DNA from: JACQXM01 sp964569425
GTDB lineage: Bacteria > Planctomycetota > Phycisphaerae > UBA1845
Length of the DNA: 64,000 bases
Direction: 5' to 3'
Assembly: GCA_964569425.1 (NCBI GenBank)
Contig: CAZMVD010000003.1
Span: 23,006-87,005 of the forward strand
How positions within the stretch are numbered: the stretch's first letter is position 1; the number at the start of each line of letters is the position of its first letter. The notes under the pieces are model-generated. The model did not search any database and was not told the origin of the DNA. It was given only the letters and a program-made list of their open reading frames with translations. Positions 1-8,152 of this stretch are shown here, one piece after another. The position numbers were made by a program, and so were the translations under genes.

Positions 1-1
1 C

Positions 2-274
2 CCGTTCGCGGCGCAGATGGAGTTGCCGGTGTTCTACAAGGGACAGCGGCTGGGGTGCGACTATCGCGCCGATTTCGTGTGCTTTCAGTCGGTGATTGTG
101 GAATTGAAGGCGGTGAGCGAAGTGACGGGGGTTCACGAAGCGCAGGTGATCAACTACCTGAAGGCGACGGGGATGGAGACGGGGCTGCTGATCAACTTCG
201 GCGCGGCGTCGCTCGAATACCGGCGGTTTGTGGTTAGTCCGCAGATTACGCAGATAAAGGAAGAAGAAGTTTGA
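2..274 (+). CDS. GxxExxY family protein, 5' end outside window
   Basis: The frame is open from base 2, so the N-terminus lies upstream of the window; 90 residues are visible. They match the C-terminal part of the GxxExxY family: ELPVFYKG, then RLGCDYRADF, VIVELKAV, a QVINYLK helix and LLINFG. The Asp of RADF followed by ELK resembles the D...ExK core of PD-(D/E)XK nuclease folds, which is why this family is grouped with them. Activity is unproven. The last residues (PQITQIKEEEV) are encoded by a CAGATTACGCAGAT repeat that recurs just downstream, so the tail is repeat-derived. An internal ATG at 17 exists but falls inside conserved sequence and is unlikely to be the start. Confidence 0.8.
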   Translation, partial: PFAAQMELPVFYKGQRLGCDYRADFVCFQSVIVELKAVSEVTGVHEAQVINYLKATGMETGLLINFGAASLEYRRFVVSPQITQIKEEEV

Positions 275-473
275 GGAAGGGGCGAGCGGGAGGATTACTT
301 GGGGCGTCCACCAGAGTGGGGCGGACAGAATGAAGCTGTTTCGGTCGGTGATGCGAAGGGCGACGAGGATGGTAAACCGTGGCAACCCATGCAAAACCAA
401 AATTAAATCTGCGTCCATCTGCGCAATCTGCGGACACGAAGCACGGACCACAGATTACACAGATTTCGCAGAG
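239..473. repeat. CAGATTACGCAGAT-type repeat, three copies, two inverted
   Basis: Copy one (239-260) overlaps the 3' end of the GxxExxY gene. Copy two (406-433, reading AATCTGCG...AATCTGCGG) is the reverse complement of the same motif. Copy three (448-473, starting CCACAGATTACACAG) is again forward. Copies two and three form an imperfect inverted repeat separated by 14 bases that could fold into a long hairpin. The stretch 275-543 holds no convincing gene. An in-frame extension of the next gene through it would encode another QITQI peptide and looks fortuitous. Confidence 0.7.
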
Positions 474-543
474 TGAATGCGTTGTTCGAGGCGGGCGGGA
501 GTGTGCAATTCGAGGCAGCGAGAGCCACAGGGGAGTCGAAATC

Positions 544-3500
544 ATGCTGACGGGTGAAGGGCATCCAGAACCGATCAAATGGCGAACGTTGAATCGGTCA
601 GGAACAAGACACGGTTCTTGGATGGGATGGATTCTTTGTGCCGTGGCGTTGGGCGCTCCTTCGGCGAGGGGGCAATCGAGCTGCGGCGAGTCGGCCGTCT
701 TTGTCCTCGACAACCGGCAGGGATTGTACGCCACGCCCTGGATGCGCGAAGTCGCTTCGGGCGCGGGGCTAACCAGCATCGTCGTTGCCAACGCATCGCC
801 AAACACGATTAACTGGTCGGCGGAGGTGCTGGGCGGGGCGCCGTGGCTGGGGATCGTCTACGGCGGCAGCGGGGTGAATGGGGGGATCATCTTCCTGGCG
901 TTCAGCGCCAACGGCGACCCCGGCCCGCGGACGGGGGTGGTGCGTGTGTCGGCCGCCGGGGCCACGCCGCCGTTTGTGGACGTGTCGGTGGTGCAGGCTG
1001 GCACCGACCCCGGCCCGGTGGTGACGCACTTCGAGTTCGACCCCATCACCGGCCCTTACCAGGTAGGCGAGGCGATCCCGGTGACGATCCGGGCGATGGC
1101 GGGAGCATCTCCCGCCATCGGGGCGAATCTGCGCGTTTACCTGACGGCCGAACCCGTCGGCGTGCCTTCGCGCAGCTTCGTTGATTTGGTGGGAGGCACG
1201 TGGAACGGAGAAGTTTCGCTCGATTCTGCGGGCGCGGGGGTTCGCCTGCGGGCGTCCGCCGGTGGTCTGACGGGCGTCAGCAATGAGTTTGAGATGCAGG
1301 CGCCGTCGATGCAGCCCGGACGTATTGAGGGGCGCGTGACCATTGGAAACGCCCCGGCAGCGCCGGTAGCTGATGCGAATGTGCATTTGGACGGGACGAT
1401 CTTTCACCTTGCGCAAACAGACGGCAACGGGCGCTACTCGTTTACAGATGTTGCGCCGGGGAAGTACTCCCTCATGGCCACCAAGGGGGTGTTCCACTCG
1501 GAACAAAGAGACGTTTACGTGCGTAGCGGGGCAACCGTTACGGAATTCCTCCATGTGCGGTCGCCAAGACAGTCAGTACTCCTGGTGGCCGGGATCATGG
1601 GAAGTACGCGGAAGTCTGCGCCCCGGGGCGGCTTTCCGAGTTTGGGAGCGCGCGGCGTGTCGCAGGACGCGTTGACGCTCTACGATCCCGCTTGCTTCGG
1701 CATCGACGCGTTGGCCGCCGACACCTGGCTATCACTCCGTCGCCTGTTGGACGACTACTTTGACGTGGTTCTGGTTCCCTGGGACTGGCGGTTGCCGGTG
1801 GACCGCGCCTGGAGAGACCACCTTCTACCCCGAATCGCCCGCGCCAAGCGCGATCCGGCCGACAAGGTGCACATCGTCGCGCACAGTATGGGTGGTCTGC
1901 TGTCGCGCGCGTACATCCAGGGCGACACCTACGCTGGCGATGTCGACAAGCTGGCCTTGGTCGGCACGCCCAACGAAGGGGCGCCTATTGCATACATCGT
2001 GTGGGAAGGAGGAGACCTGTGGCTGGCTGACTTCATCTCGGGGTCCTCGTTTCTCCAGAGGATTTGTGGCTTTGACGGGTTCTACAAGCAAACGGGTGTT
2101 CAGGCCGTGCGCGACCTGGGCCTTTCGTTACCGCGCACCAATACGGAATGGAAGAACTTTCTGCACGCGGAGCTGCAGAGTATCGGCGACCTCATGCCTG
2201 TCTATCCATTCCTGAACAGGGGTTCGTCGCCGTTTTCTTGGCGGTACGCAAGCCTGTCGGTGCTTCACAAGCTGAATAACGGCATCGCTCCGTACAGTCA
2301 TCTCTACCGGCTGGTTGGACATGATAGCAATCGATCGCCCGAGGAAGTGTATGCCAAACTCTTTCTGACAGAGGGCGAAGAGACCCTGCTGACGTTACGG
2401 GTGGGCGATTCGTCCTCCGGCGACCTTTATTCGGATGGGGCGCCGCGCTGGTCGTTCCTCGGACCGCAAAAGGAACGTGATGGCGATGGAACTGTGCCTC
2501 GAACATCGGTGCTTGCGCAGTTGCCGTTGCCCAGCCAGTCGGACGGTGACAACAGTCATGGCTTCCTTCCCCAAGAGTACCACGCAGAGATTTGCGAGTT
2601 CCTCCTCGGCGAGCCATGTGTATCTGCCAAACGCGAGGGCGAGGAGTTGATCGACGAGGGAAGTGCATTGGCAGGCGTCTTGTCGATTTCCGTTTCCGGC
2701 CGCGTCCAACCGTATCTTGTTGATCCGCTTGGTTCCGGATCGGGCATCGAGCCTGTAACGGGCGACTTCGACGAGTCCATTCCGGGGTCGTCGGTCATCG
2801 TCCTGGCCGACAGCGCCGGAATCTCCGTCGATGACCCGACGCCCGGCACCTATCGCCTCGACCTTACGGCTTTGCCCGAAGAAGTGTTCACGCTCGATGT
2901 TAATTACTTGGACGCCGGGGGCGTGGAGCAGGCGTCGGCGCGGGGCATTTACCAAGACGGCGTGGTGTCGATCGAGATTGACGTGTCGGATGCGCCGGCC
3001 ATTCCCGCGGGGCGCGAGGGCAGCACGCGCCGCAGTAAGGGCAGCCCGCGCGACGACGGGCAGCCGCGCGTCACCATTCGCGGGGCGGTGGCGCCGCCGG
3101 CGAACGTGCGCGCCGAACGTGTCAACGGGTTGGCACGCATCGCTTGGGACCCCTCGCCCGATGCGGCGGCGGTGGAGTATCGCGTGTACGGCCGGCCGGA
3201 GGATGAGCCGAAGTTTACGCTGCTGGGTACAACGGCGGGCACGCAGCTCAACACCGCGCACCCGTGGGTGGTCGCCGGACAGGGCACGCAGTGGCAATAC
3301 TTCGTCACCGCGGCCGCGGGGGACGGCAGCGAAAGTTTGTTCGATATCGTGGTGGAGAACCGTACGCCGCTGATTGCGCGGCTGCGGGTCAAGGGGGGCA
3401 CCGGGCCGGCGCCACTGACGGTGCAGTTCTACGACGTGTCCGCCGGCGAGGTGACCGCCTGGGCGTGGGACTTCGACGGCGACGGGCTGCCCGACAGCAC

Positions 3501-3618
3501 CGCGCAGCACCCGACGCATACCTTCGCCGCGCCGGGTGTCTACACCGTGACCCTCACCGTCGGCGGCCCCGAAGGGACCGACACGGCCATCGAAGTGGGG
3601 GCGGTGGAGGCGCGGTAG
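544..3618 (+). CDS. Secreted multidomain alpha/beta-hydrolase (lipase/LCAT-like) with BACON-like, carboxypeptidase-regulatory, FN3 and PKD domains
   Basis: This predicted exported protein has about 1,024 residues. The start at 544 gives a signal peptide (hydrophobic stretch ending GAPSARGQ); upstream in-frame codons run through the repeat region and are rejected, while 622 is an alternative start. Residues about 54-152 resemble a BACON-type beta domain, ending VSVVQAG. Residues about 260-335 are a carboxypeptidase regulatory-like fold (RIEGRVTIG, then TDGNGRYSFTDVAPGKY). A hydrolase core follows: VLLVAGIMGS, WDWRLPVD, and the nucleophile elbow AHSMGG with Ser448, as in LCAT/PGAP1-like lipases. 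Residues about 850-935 look like fibronectin III. The C-terminus is a PKD domain (WAWDFDGDG, then HTFAAPGVYTVTLTV). It probably hydrolyses lipid or ester substrates outside the cytoplasm, with the beta domains giving adhesion. The exact substrate is unknown. Confidence 0.75.
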   Translation: MLTGEGHPEPIKWRTLNRSGTRHGSWMGWILCAVALGAPSARGQSSCGESAVFVLDNRQGLYATPWMREVASGAGLTSIVVANASPNTINWSAEVLGGAPWLGIVYGGSGVNGGIIFLAFSANGDPGPRTGVVRVSAAGATPPFVDVSVVQAGTDPGPVVTHFEFDPITGPYQVGEAIPVTIRAMAGASPAIGANLRVYLTAEPVGVPSRSFVDLVGGTWNGEVSLDSAGAGVRLRASAGGLTGVSNEFEMQAPSMQPGRIEGRVTIGNAPAAPVADANVHLDGTIFHLAQTDGNGRYSFTDVAPGKYSLMATKGVFHSEQRDVYVRSGATVTEFLHVRSPRQSVLLVAGIMGSTRKSAPRGGFPSLGARGVSQDALTLYDPACFGIDALAADTWLSLRRLLDDYFDVVLVPWDWRLPVDRAWRDHLLPRIARAKRDPADKVHIVAHSMGGLLSRAYIQGDTYAGDVDKLALVGTPNEGAPIAYIVWEGGDLWLADFISGSSFLQRICGFDGFYKQTGVQAVRDLGLSLPRTNTEWKNFLHAELQSIGDLMPVYPFLNRGSSPFSWRYASLSVLHKLNNGIAPYSHLYRLVGHDSNRSPEEVYAKLFLTEGEETLLTLRVGDSSSGDLYSDGAPRWSFLGPQKERDGDGTVPRTSVLAQLPLPSQSDGDNSHGFLPQEYHAEICEFLLGEPCVSAKREGEELIDEGSALAGVLSISVSGRVQPYLVDPLGSGSGIEPVTGDFDESIPGSSVIVLADSAGISVDDPTPGTYRLDLTALPEEVFTLDVNYLDAGGVEQASARGIYQDGVVSIEIDVSDAPAIPAGREGSTRRSKGSPRDDGQPRVTIRGAVAPPANVRAERVNGLARIAWDPSPDAAAVEYRVYGRPEDEPKFTLLGTTAGTQLNTAHPWVVAGQGTQWQYFVTAAAGDGSESLFDIVVENRTPLIARLRVKGGTGPAPLTVQFYDVSAGEVTAWAWDFDGDGLPDSTAQHPTHTFAAPGVYTVTLTVGGPEGTDTAIEVGAVEAR

Positions 3619-3755
3619 GAAGTTTGCGCGGGGTGGGGTTGGCGGGGCGGTTTGGGGGGACCGCTCCATGGCTATCGCGGTACGGAATGGGGCGCAAGGG
3701 TGACCCCCCTCTGTCCTCCCTTGTGAAGGGGGGAGGGCGGATGGTGCATCGGGAG

Positions 3756-3785
3756 CGCGCGGGGTAGCAACGCGCGGGGTAGCAA
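3756..3785. repeat. 15-bp perfect tandem duplication
   Basis: CGCGCGGGGTAGCAA occurs twice back to back (3756-3770 and 3771-3785) in the gap between convergent genes. Just before it, 3715-3736 holds a CCTCCCTT / AAGGG...GGAGG inverted repeat that could act as a weak transcription stop for the upstream hydrolase gene. No coding sequence is seen in 3619-3812. Confidence 0.6.
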
Positions 3786-3812
3786 GCGGTTGCGGTGTGC
3801 GGCGCTGCGGGT

Positions 3813-4106
3813 TCAGGGTTTGGCGTTGCAGGTGCATTCGAGGCGGCCGCAGCCGGGGCAGCCGGTGCCGTACTTGGCGTGCATGGCCTGGGTGAGGTCG
3901 ACGTCATTGATGTTGGCGAGGGTGAGGAGCCAGGCGAGGACGTCGGCGAATTCAGCGGCCTTCTGGTCGTGGGTGCCTTCGCGGAGGGCGGCGGCGAGTT
4001 CGCCGACTTCCTCGCAAAACCAGAGGAAGGTGGCGGGGGAGCCGCGGGCGCGGTCTTTGGCGCTGTACATTTTCTCGATCAGGGCCTGAAGTTCTTTCAG
4101 CGTCAT
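3813..4106 (-). CDS. MazG-like nucleotide pyrophosphohydrolase domain protein with Cys-rich tail
   Basis: This is a 97-residue all-helical protein. Glu32, Glu33 and Glu36 (CEEVGELAAAL) and Glu52/Asp55 (AEFADVLAW) form the EExxE...ExxD metal site of the MazG/all-alpha NTP pyrophosphatase superfamily, which hydrolyses NTPs to NMP and pyrophosphate, often as housecleaning. The length fits the single-domain MazG-like family. The C-terminus adds CPGC and CTC (Cys83, 86, 91, 93), a likely zinc-binding knuckle. No good ribosome binding site precedes the ATG. The gene follows the epimerase on the same strand, about 150 bases away with a hairpin between, so co-transcription is doubtful. Confidence 0.75.
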   Translation of the reverse strand: MTLKELQALIEKMYSAKDRARGSPATFLWFCEEVGELAAALREGTHDQKAAEFADVLAWLLTLANINDVDLTQAMHAKYGTGCPGCGRLECTCNAKP

Positions 4107-4209
4107 AGTTCAGGGCATTCCCTGCGCAGGTTGAGGGGCGAGGGACGGAATGAGTGCCGGGGGGGGCCGCTCTTGGCGGCGGTCCCAAGCACCGAATCCG
4201 GGGCGTCCG

Positions 4210-4227
4210 CGCGGGCTAAAGCCCGCG
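4210..4227. repeat. REP-like hairpin (CGCGGGC-TAAA-GCCCGCG)
   Basis: A perfect 7-bp stem with a TAAA loop lies between the epimerase stop and the MazG-like start, where it could terminate epimerase transcription. The surrounding GTCCGCGCGGGCT...AAGCCCG string recurs with one difference at 53286-53306 inside the UnbV-like gene, so this looks like a dispersed element rather than a dedicated terminator. Confidence 0.55.
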
Positions 4228-4260
4228 GCTCGCGGTGGAATCGGGACCATGGCTTATTCG

Positions 4261-5205
4261 TCACTGGACGTTACCTGTTTCCTTGTAGTATTGGATCGCC
4301 CGCTTCAGGCCTTCCTCGAAACTCACGACCGGCTCGAAGCCGAGCAGCTTTTTGGCGAGGCGGATATCGGCACAGGAGTGTTTCACGTCGCCGGTGCGGG
4401 GGGGCTGGTAGAGGGGCTTGACCTTTTTGCCCACCAGTTGGCCGATCGCGGCGATGACCTGGTTGACGCTGATGGCGCCGCCGCAGGCGACGTTGACCGA
4501 TTCGCCATGCGTGGCTTTGGCCTGCATGGCCAGCACGTTGCCGTGCACGACGTTGTCGATGTAGGTGAAGTCGCGGGTCTGTTCGCCGTCGCCGTAGACG
4601 GTGGGCGGTTCGCCGCGGAGGATGGCGGTGACGAAGGCGGGGATGGCCGCGGCGTATTCGCTCTTGGGGTCCTGGCGGGCGCCGAACACGTTGAAGTAGC
4701 GGAGGGAGATCGATTCGAGACGGTAGCACTCGTAGAAGGCGCGGCAATAGTGCTCGCCGAGGAGCTTCTGGACGGCGTAGGGGCTGAGCGGCTGGGGGAT
4801 GAGTCCTTCGTGCTTGGGGGAGACCTCGCTGTTGCCGTAGGCGGAACTGCTGGCGGCATAGATGACGCGGCGCACCTTCTGGCGGACCGCGGCGCAAAGG
4901 AGGTTGAAGGTGCCGTCGGCGTTGACCTCGTGGCTGGCCTGGGGATGGGCGACGGACTTGGGCACGGAGGGGATCGCGGCCTCGTGGAAGACAAACTCGA
5001 CGTCGTAACAGGCGCGGAGGCATTCCTCGTCATGGCGGAGGTCGCCCTCGACGATTTCGACGCGATCGCCCAGGTGGGCGAGATTGGCGCGCTTGCCGGA
5101 GGAAAAATCGTCGAACACGCGGACGCGGTGGCCCAGCTCGACAAGGCAGGTTGCCAAATGTGAGCCGATGAACCCAGCGCCTCCGGTGACCAGAACATTG
5201 CTCAT
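4261..5205 (-). CDS. NAD-dependent epimerase/dehydratase, UDP-hexose 4-epimerase type
   Basis: This extended short-chain dehydrogenase has 314 residues. The N-terminal Rossmann motif is GGAGFIG (residues 8-14). The catalytic set is Ser119-121 in YAASSSAYG with Tyr143 and Lys147 (SPYAVQK). HEAAIPSVPKSV is typical of UDP-glucose/UDP-GlcNAc 4-epimerases that supply galactose-type sugars for surface polysaccharides, and full length fits the family (about 310-340). The ATG at 5205 is preceded by AAGGAG at good spacing. It stands alone, not beside the sugar operon at 42.6-45.6 kb. The precise substrate (Glc, GlcNAc or an acid form) cannot be read from sequence. Confidence 0.85.
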   Translation of the reverse strand: MSNVLVTGGAGFIGSHLATCLVELGHRVRVFDDFSSGKRANLAHLGDRVEIVEGDLRHDEECLRACYDVEFVFHEAAIPSVPKSVAHPQASHEVNADGTFNLLCAAVRQKVRRVIYAASSSAYGNSEVSPKHEGLIPQPLSPYAVQKLLGEHYCRAFYECYRLESISLRYFNVFGARQDPKSEYAAAIPAFVTAILRGEPPTVYGDGEQTRDFTYIDNVVHGNVLAMQAKATHGESVNVACGGAISVNQVIAAIGQLVGKKVKPLYQPPRTGDVKHSCADIRLAKKLLGFEPVVSFEEGLKRAIQYYKETGNVQ

Positions 5206-5270
5206 TCGGTGAATCTCCTTTTCGGCCGCCGGCCGGTCGGTTCAGCCAACGCGGCACGCCGGGCGGGGAC

Positions 5271-5305
5271 ATTGTGGATTGTCGATTGCCGATTGTCGAA
5301 TGGCG
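5271..5305. repeat. GATTGCCGATTGTCGA micro-repeat
   Basis: A run of near-identical 7-8 base units (ATTGTGGATTGTCGATTGCC...) lies in the 5' leader region of the epimerase gene. The same kind of run appears at 50327-50360. It has no coding potential, and the function is unknown. Confidence 0.5.
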
Positions 5306-5403
5306 AGCGCCGGCCAACGAGACAGACCGCGGTAGACTCCTGACGCTTGCGTGGCCCCGCGCGCATTGGGCTTGGCGCCCCGTCGTCGCGAACGGCTGTT
5401 ACA

Positions 5404-6486
5404 TCAGAACAATTCGTACAGCGCAGCATCACCGGGGCGCAAATCGACGGAAACCACGATCCGTCCGTCGGAAGGCAGGAACACCTGACCAACGCTGTCG
5501 CGTGGGGCCGGGGGCACCTCGACCGCACGGCGGATCGGTTCGGCGCCGAATTGCGCCGGCAGGGCGACGGCGCCGCGCGCAAAGGCGGATTCGGACGAAT
5601 TCCACACGAGTGCGTAGCGCCGGTCGCGGCCTTCGAGCCCGACGATTCGCACGCCGGCGGGGCCGGCGGCGCTTCCGAGGGGGACTGCCCGCATGCGGTG
5701 GAGGCGCGGTCCCCAGGCGGCGGCGCGGGCGACCAGTTCGCGCAAGGCGGCTTGTTGCGCTACCGAAAGGCCGGCGCCGTCTGTTTCCAACCCGGCCACC
5801 ACATTTTGCGTGCCGCGCCAGCGATCGACGAGCAAGCCGGCGGTGCGGCCTTCGGCCAATCCGCGGTGCCATTGGCCGAGCCACGATTCGCGCAGCGAAC
5901 CGGGAGAGGTGGGCGGGTTCTCGTCCACGCGCACCAGCGTGAGGGTGTGGAGATCGGCACTGGCGGCATCGCCGCCGAGAAAGAAGATCGACGAATCTGC
6001 CAGGTGAGCCAGGTTAGCCGATCGTTCGCGCTGGTCGGGGGTGGCTCCGCGTTCGACTATGCGGAGCGGAGAAGGGCCCCTGGCGGAGGGCGCCGGGGAG
6101 CGCAGCAGCGCTGCCGGCTCAGGAACGTTCGGGGGCAGCGCACCGGTCAGGACGAAACGTCGCAACTGCCGGTCGAGTTCGGCGACCGCGAGTCCGTGTT
6201 CGCGTGCCGTTCGTTCGATCGGGGAGCGTGCGTCGTCGGTGACGTAGACGGCCATCACCGCGGCGAAGCCGGCCTCGGCCATGGCGCGAAAATCAGCGCG
6301 CACGCGTTCCCATTCGTGCGCCGCGGCGCGCGGGCGCAGGGTGGGTTCAACATCGTAGCGCACGGCCAGCAGGAACGGCGCGGCCGGTCGCGGGGGCGGA
6401 GCGGCGCAACCGAGCCAGGGGGCGGCGAAGCAAGCAGCCAAGATAGGTGCGCCGGCGCGGCGCCGGGTGAGTAGGGCGATTCCCAC
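5404..6486 (-). CDS. Putative lipoprotein of unknown function, possible TIM-barrel glycosidase-like N-half
   Basis: About 360 residues from a GTG at 6486. This start gives a short hydrophobic segment (APILAACFAAPWLGCAAPP) resembling a lipoprotein signal with Cys after LG, though the -3 residue is Trp and not ideal. The frame stays open further upstream into the divergent gene, but that part is low-complexity Arg-rich shadow. The opening FLLAVRYDVEP...WERVRADFRAMAEAGFAAV resembles the first strand and helix of bacterial TIM-barrel glycosidases, which is only a hint. The C-terminal third (ALVWNSSES...RIVVSVDLRPGDAALYEL) looks like a beta-sandwich end domain. It is divergent from the lipoprotein gene at 6619 with about 130 bases between, so they may share a control region. 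Confidence 0.55.
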   Translation of the reverse strand: MGIALLTRRRAGAPILAACFAAPWLGCAAPPPRPAAPFLLAVRYDVEPTLRPRAAAHEWERVRADFRAMAEAGFAAVMAVYVTDDARSPIERTAREHGLAVAELDRQLRRFVLTGALPPNVPEPAALLRSPAPSARGPSPLRIVERGATPDQRERSANLAHLADSSIFFLGGDAASADLHTLTLVRVDENPPTSPGSLRESWLGQWHRGLAEGRTAGLLVDRWRGTQNVVAGLETDGAGLSVAQQAALRELVARAAAWGPRLHRMRAVPLGSAAGPAGVRIVGLEGRDRRYALVWNSSESAFARGAVALPAQFGAEPIRRAVEVPPAPRDSVGQVFLPSDGRIVVSVDLRPGDAALYELF

Positions 6487-6618
6487 GTGCCGGACGACGG
6501 CAGCGCATTGGTTGACGCTGTGCGCAGGGGGGGGATACACTCCGTTCGACCTTGTGGGGCGTTCGCGGCGCGGAGGCGCCGGGCACGCACCGCGGACCTT
6601 GCGGGATACGCTACGGTG

Positions 6619-7200
6619 ATGCGCACAAGATCGACCCTTCACGTTCTGGTACTCGCCATGGGCGTTTCTGGATGCGCCGCGCCCGGCCCGACGATGGACG
6701 ACCCGGACCAGCGCCGCATGCTGGAGCTGCTCATGCCGGAACGGGTGGAAATCGTCAACCCGTTTACGCGGGTGCGCAGCTTTGACGACGACGACCAACC
6801 CGATGGTATCGAGCTTCTGCTGCGTGCTGTCAACGCGCTGGACAACCCGGGTCTGATGATTACGGGGCGCGTGCGGGTCGAGCTTTTTGAACACATGCAG
6901 GCCACCGCCGACAGCCGAGGGCGGCGGCTGGATCAGTGGGACATCGAGTTGACCACGCGGGAGCAGCAGCGGCGGCATTGGAACCAGGTGACGCAGATGT
7001 ACGAGTTCCGGCTGGGGGTGGACCCGGCGAGCGTTTCCGCGGCGCGGCGCTATGTGCTGGCGGTTACCTATACGACACCGTTTGGGCGACACCTGACCGA
7101 TGAGACGATTATAGAATATCGACCGCTCACTCGACCAATGGGCGGTGAACCCGCCGCGCGGCCGGTACGCACGCCGCCCTCAGGCGCGACCAGAAGTTGA
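6619..7200 (+). CDS. Hypothetical lipoprotein
   Basis: 193 residues. The start at 6619 (MRTRSTLHVLVLAMGVSGC) gives a clean lipoprotein signal with VSGC lipobox, so Cys19 should be lipidated; the upstream in-frame ATG at 6487 would bury this signal and is rejected. The mature protein has a conserved-looking block EIVNPFTRVRSFDDD and IELLLRAVNALDNPGLMITGRVRVELFEH, then a Tyr/Thr-rich beta segment (YVLAVTYTTPFG). I do not recognise a named family. A periplasmic or outer-membrane role is inferred only from the lipobox. Confidence 0.65.
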   Translation: MRTRSTLHVLVLAMGVSGCAAPGPTMDDPDQRRMLELLMPERVEIVNPFTRVRSFDDDDQPDGIELLLRAVNALDNPGLMITGRVRVELFEHMQATADSRGRRLDQWDIELTTREQQRRHWNQVTQMYEFRLGVDPASVSAARRYVLAVTYTTPFGRHLTDETIIEYRPLTRPMGGEPAARPVRTPPSGATRS

Positions 7201-7245
7201 AGGCTACAACACTTTCAGGGTTGAAACGCGTGACATGCGACCGAT

Positions 7246-7431
7246 CCCAGGGTAGCCGCTGCGCGGCAACCCTGGGCTAGAAGCCGCAACGCCTTCGGCG
7301 TAGGAAAAGGTCGGGGGCAGTGCCTTCGACGCAGGAAAGAGTCGGGGGCAGTGCCTTCGACGTGGGAAAAGGTTGGGTGCAACGCCTTCGGTTTTGGAAC
7401 AGGTCGGGCAACGCCTTTGGCGGAGGAACAG
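7246..7431. repeat. Long hairpin element followed by 31-bp tandem repeats
   Basis: Bases 7246-7276 form a strong hairpin: CCCAGGGT pairs with ACCCTGGG and GCCGC with GCGGC around a TGC loop. From 7291 a 31-bp unit beginning GCCTTCGGCGTAGGAAAAGG is repeated about 4.6 times (units at 7291, 7322, 7353, 7384 shortened to 29, and a partial to 7431) with increasing divergence. A second copy of the hairpin, with one GCAACG...TTGGCGTTGGAA unit and no expansion, lies at 48888-48940. Both copies follow a CAGGGTTG string. The gap 7201-7473 holds no gene. Confidence 0.75.
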
Positions 7432-7473
7432 TGAATGCTGGTCGGCGGCGGGCAGGGGTCGTAGAATGAGCGT

Positions 7474-7716
7474 ATGATCCGCGACAACATCCGTGAATTG
7501 CTTGAGCGAGATCCGTTCGTGCCGTTTCGGCTGGTGCGCAGCAGCGGCCGGCATTATGAGGTGTACAATCCCCGGATGGCGGTCTTGCTGAAGTCGGAGA
7601 TCTTCGTCGCCTTTCCCGGTGGCGACCGCTCGTGGCTCATTCCGCCGTTGCACGTGACCGCGGTGGAAACGCTGGGCAACGGCCGCCGTCGCAGCGCACG
7701 GCGGAAGGGGATGTAG
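7474..7716 (+). CDS. Small conserved hypothetical protein
   Basis: 80 residues, opening MIRDNIRELLERDPFVPFRLVRSSGRHYEVYNP and continuing VAFPGG...IPPLHVTAVETL. This layout, a helix, a PF-x-PF turn, then beta strands reading a short substrate-like stretch, matches small uncharacterised proteins that are common and multi-copy in planctomycete genomes. I know of no assigned function. No signal peptide or membrane segment is visible. It follows the tandem repeat directly, and a basic tail (GRRRSARRKGM) ends it. Confidence 0.6.
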   Translation: MIRDNIRELLERDPFVPFRLVRSSGRHYEVYNPRMAVLLKSEIFVAFPGGDRSWLIPPLHVTAVETLGNGRRRSARRKGM

Positions 7717-7757
7717 ATTCGGCGTCGAAGTAACGCCCGCGCAATTGGTTGAGTTGA

Positions 7758-7967
7758 TCAATCGAACCAGCGGTCGAATTCGCTTTCGATCCAGTCGCCG
7801 AAGGTCACTTCGTCGTCGTCATCGCGGATCTGCTGGGCGGCGGCGTCGAGGCCGATGATGAGCGCTTCCAGCGCGGCGGAGTTGCAGGCGGCGGCGAACA
7901 TCAGGCCGCCGGCACAAAGCGAAAGCGCGGCCTGTCGGGCAATGGTCGTTTTCGAGTTCCGAAACAT
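7758..7967 (-). CDS. Small exported protein, acidic C-terminus
   Basis: 69 residues from the ATG at 7967, chosen because AAAGGAG lies at ideal spacing. A longer frame to 8027 lacks this. The N-terminus is a signal sequence (basic start, then LSLCAGGLMFAAAC), possibly a lipoprotein with Cys after FAAA. The mature part is helical and very acidic (QQIRDDDDEVTFGDWIESEFDRWFD). Family unknown. It is convergent with the small protein at 7474. Confidence 0.6.
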   Translation of the reverse strand: MFRNSKTTIARQAALSLCAGGLMFAAACNSAALEALIIGLDAAAQQIRDDDDEVTFGDWIESEFDRWFD

Positions 7968-8152
7968 GGCAAAAGCTCCTTTCGTGGCGGGCTCCGGCCG
8001 TGGTGCCCACTCAAGGTTATCGGGCAATCGGGAGCACCGGTTCAGGAAAATACCGAGGCCGGCCGAGTATTATCAGACGCAGCGCAAAGGCTGCGGCGGG
8101 GCGCCGGCACAACGGCGTTTTCAGTACTGGCCATGCTGCGTCAACCGGTGCG

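Noticed and set aside
379..543. Upstream extension of the lipase-like gene
   Set aside because: It passes through the CAGATTACGCAGAT inverted repeat and would place the signal peptide far inside the protein.
2395..3837. Long antisense open frame (480 codons) over the lipase-like gene, and many similar long frames elsewhere
   Set aside because: High GC gives long shadow frames. These have no family features and Arg/His/Pro-heavy composition, while the opposite strand encodes recognisable domains.
7291..7431. 31-bp repeats considered as a CRISPR array
   Set aside because: Units are directly adjacent with no unique spacers and progressive divergence. No cas genes are nearby.
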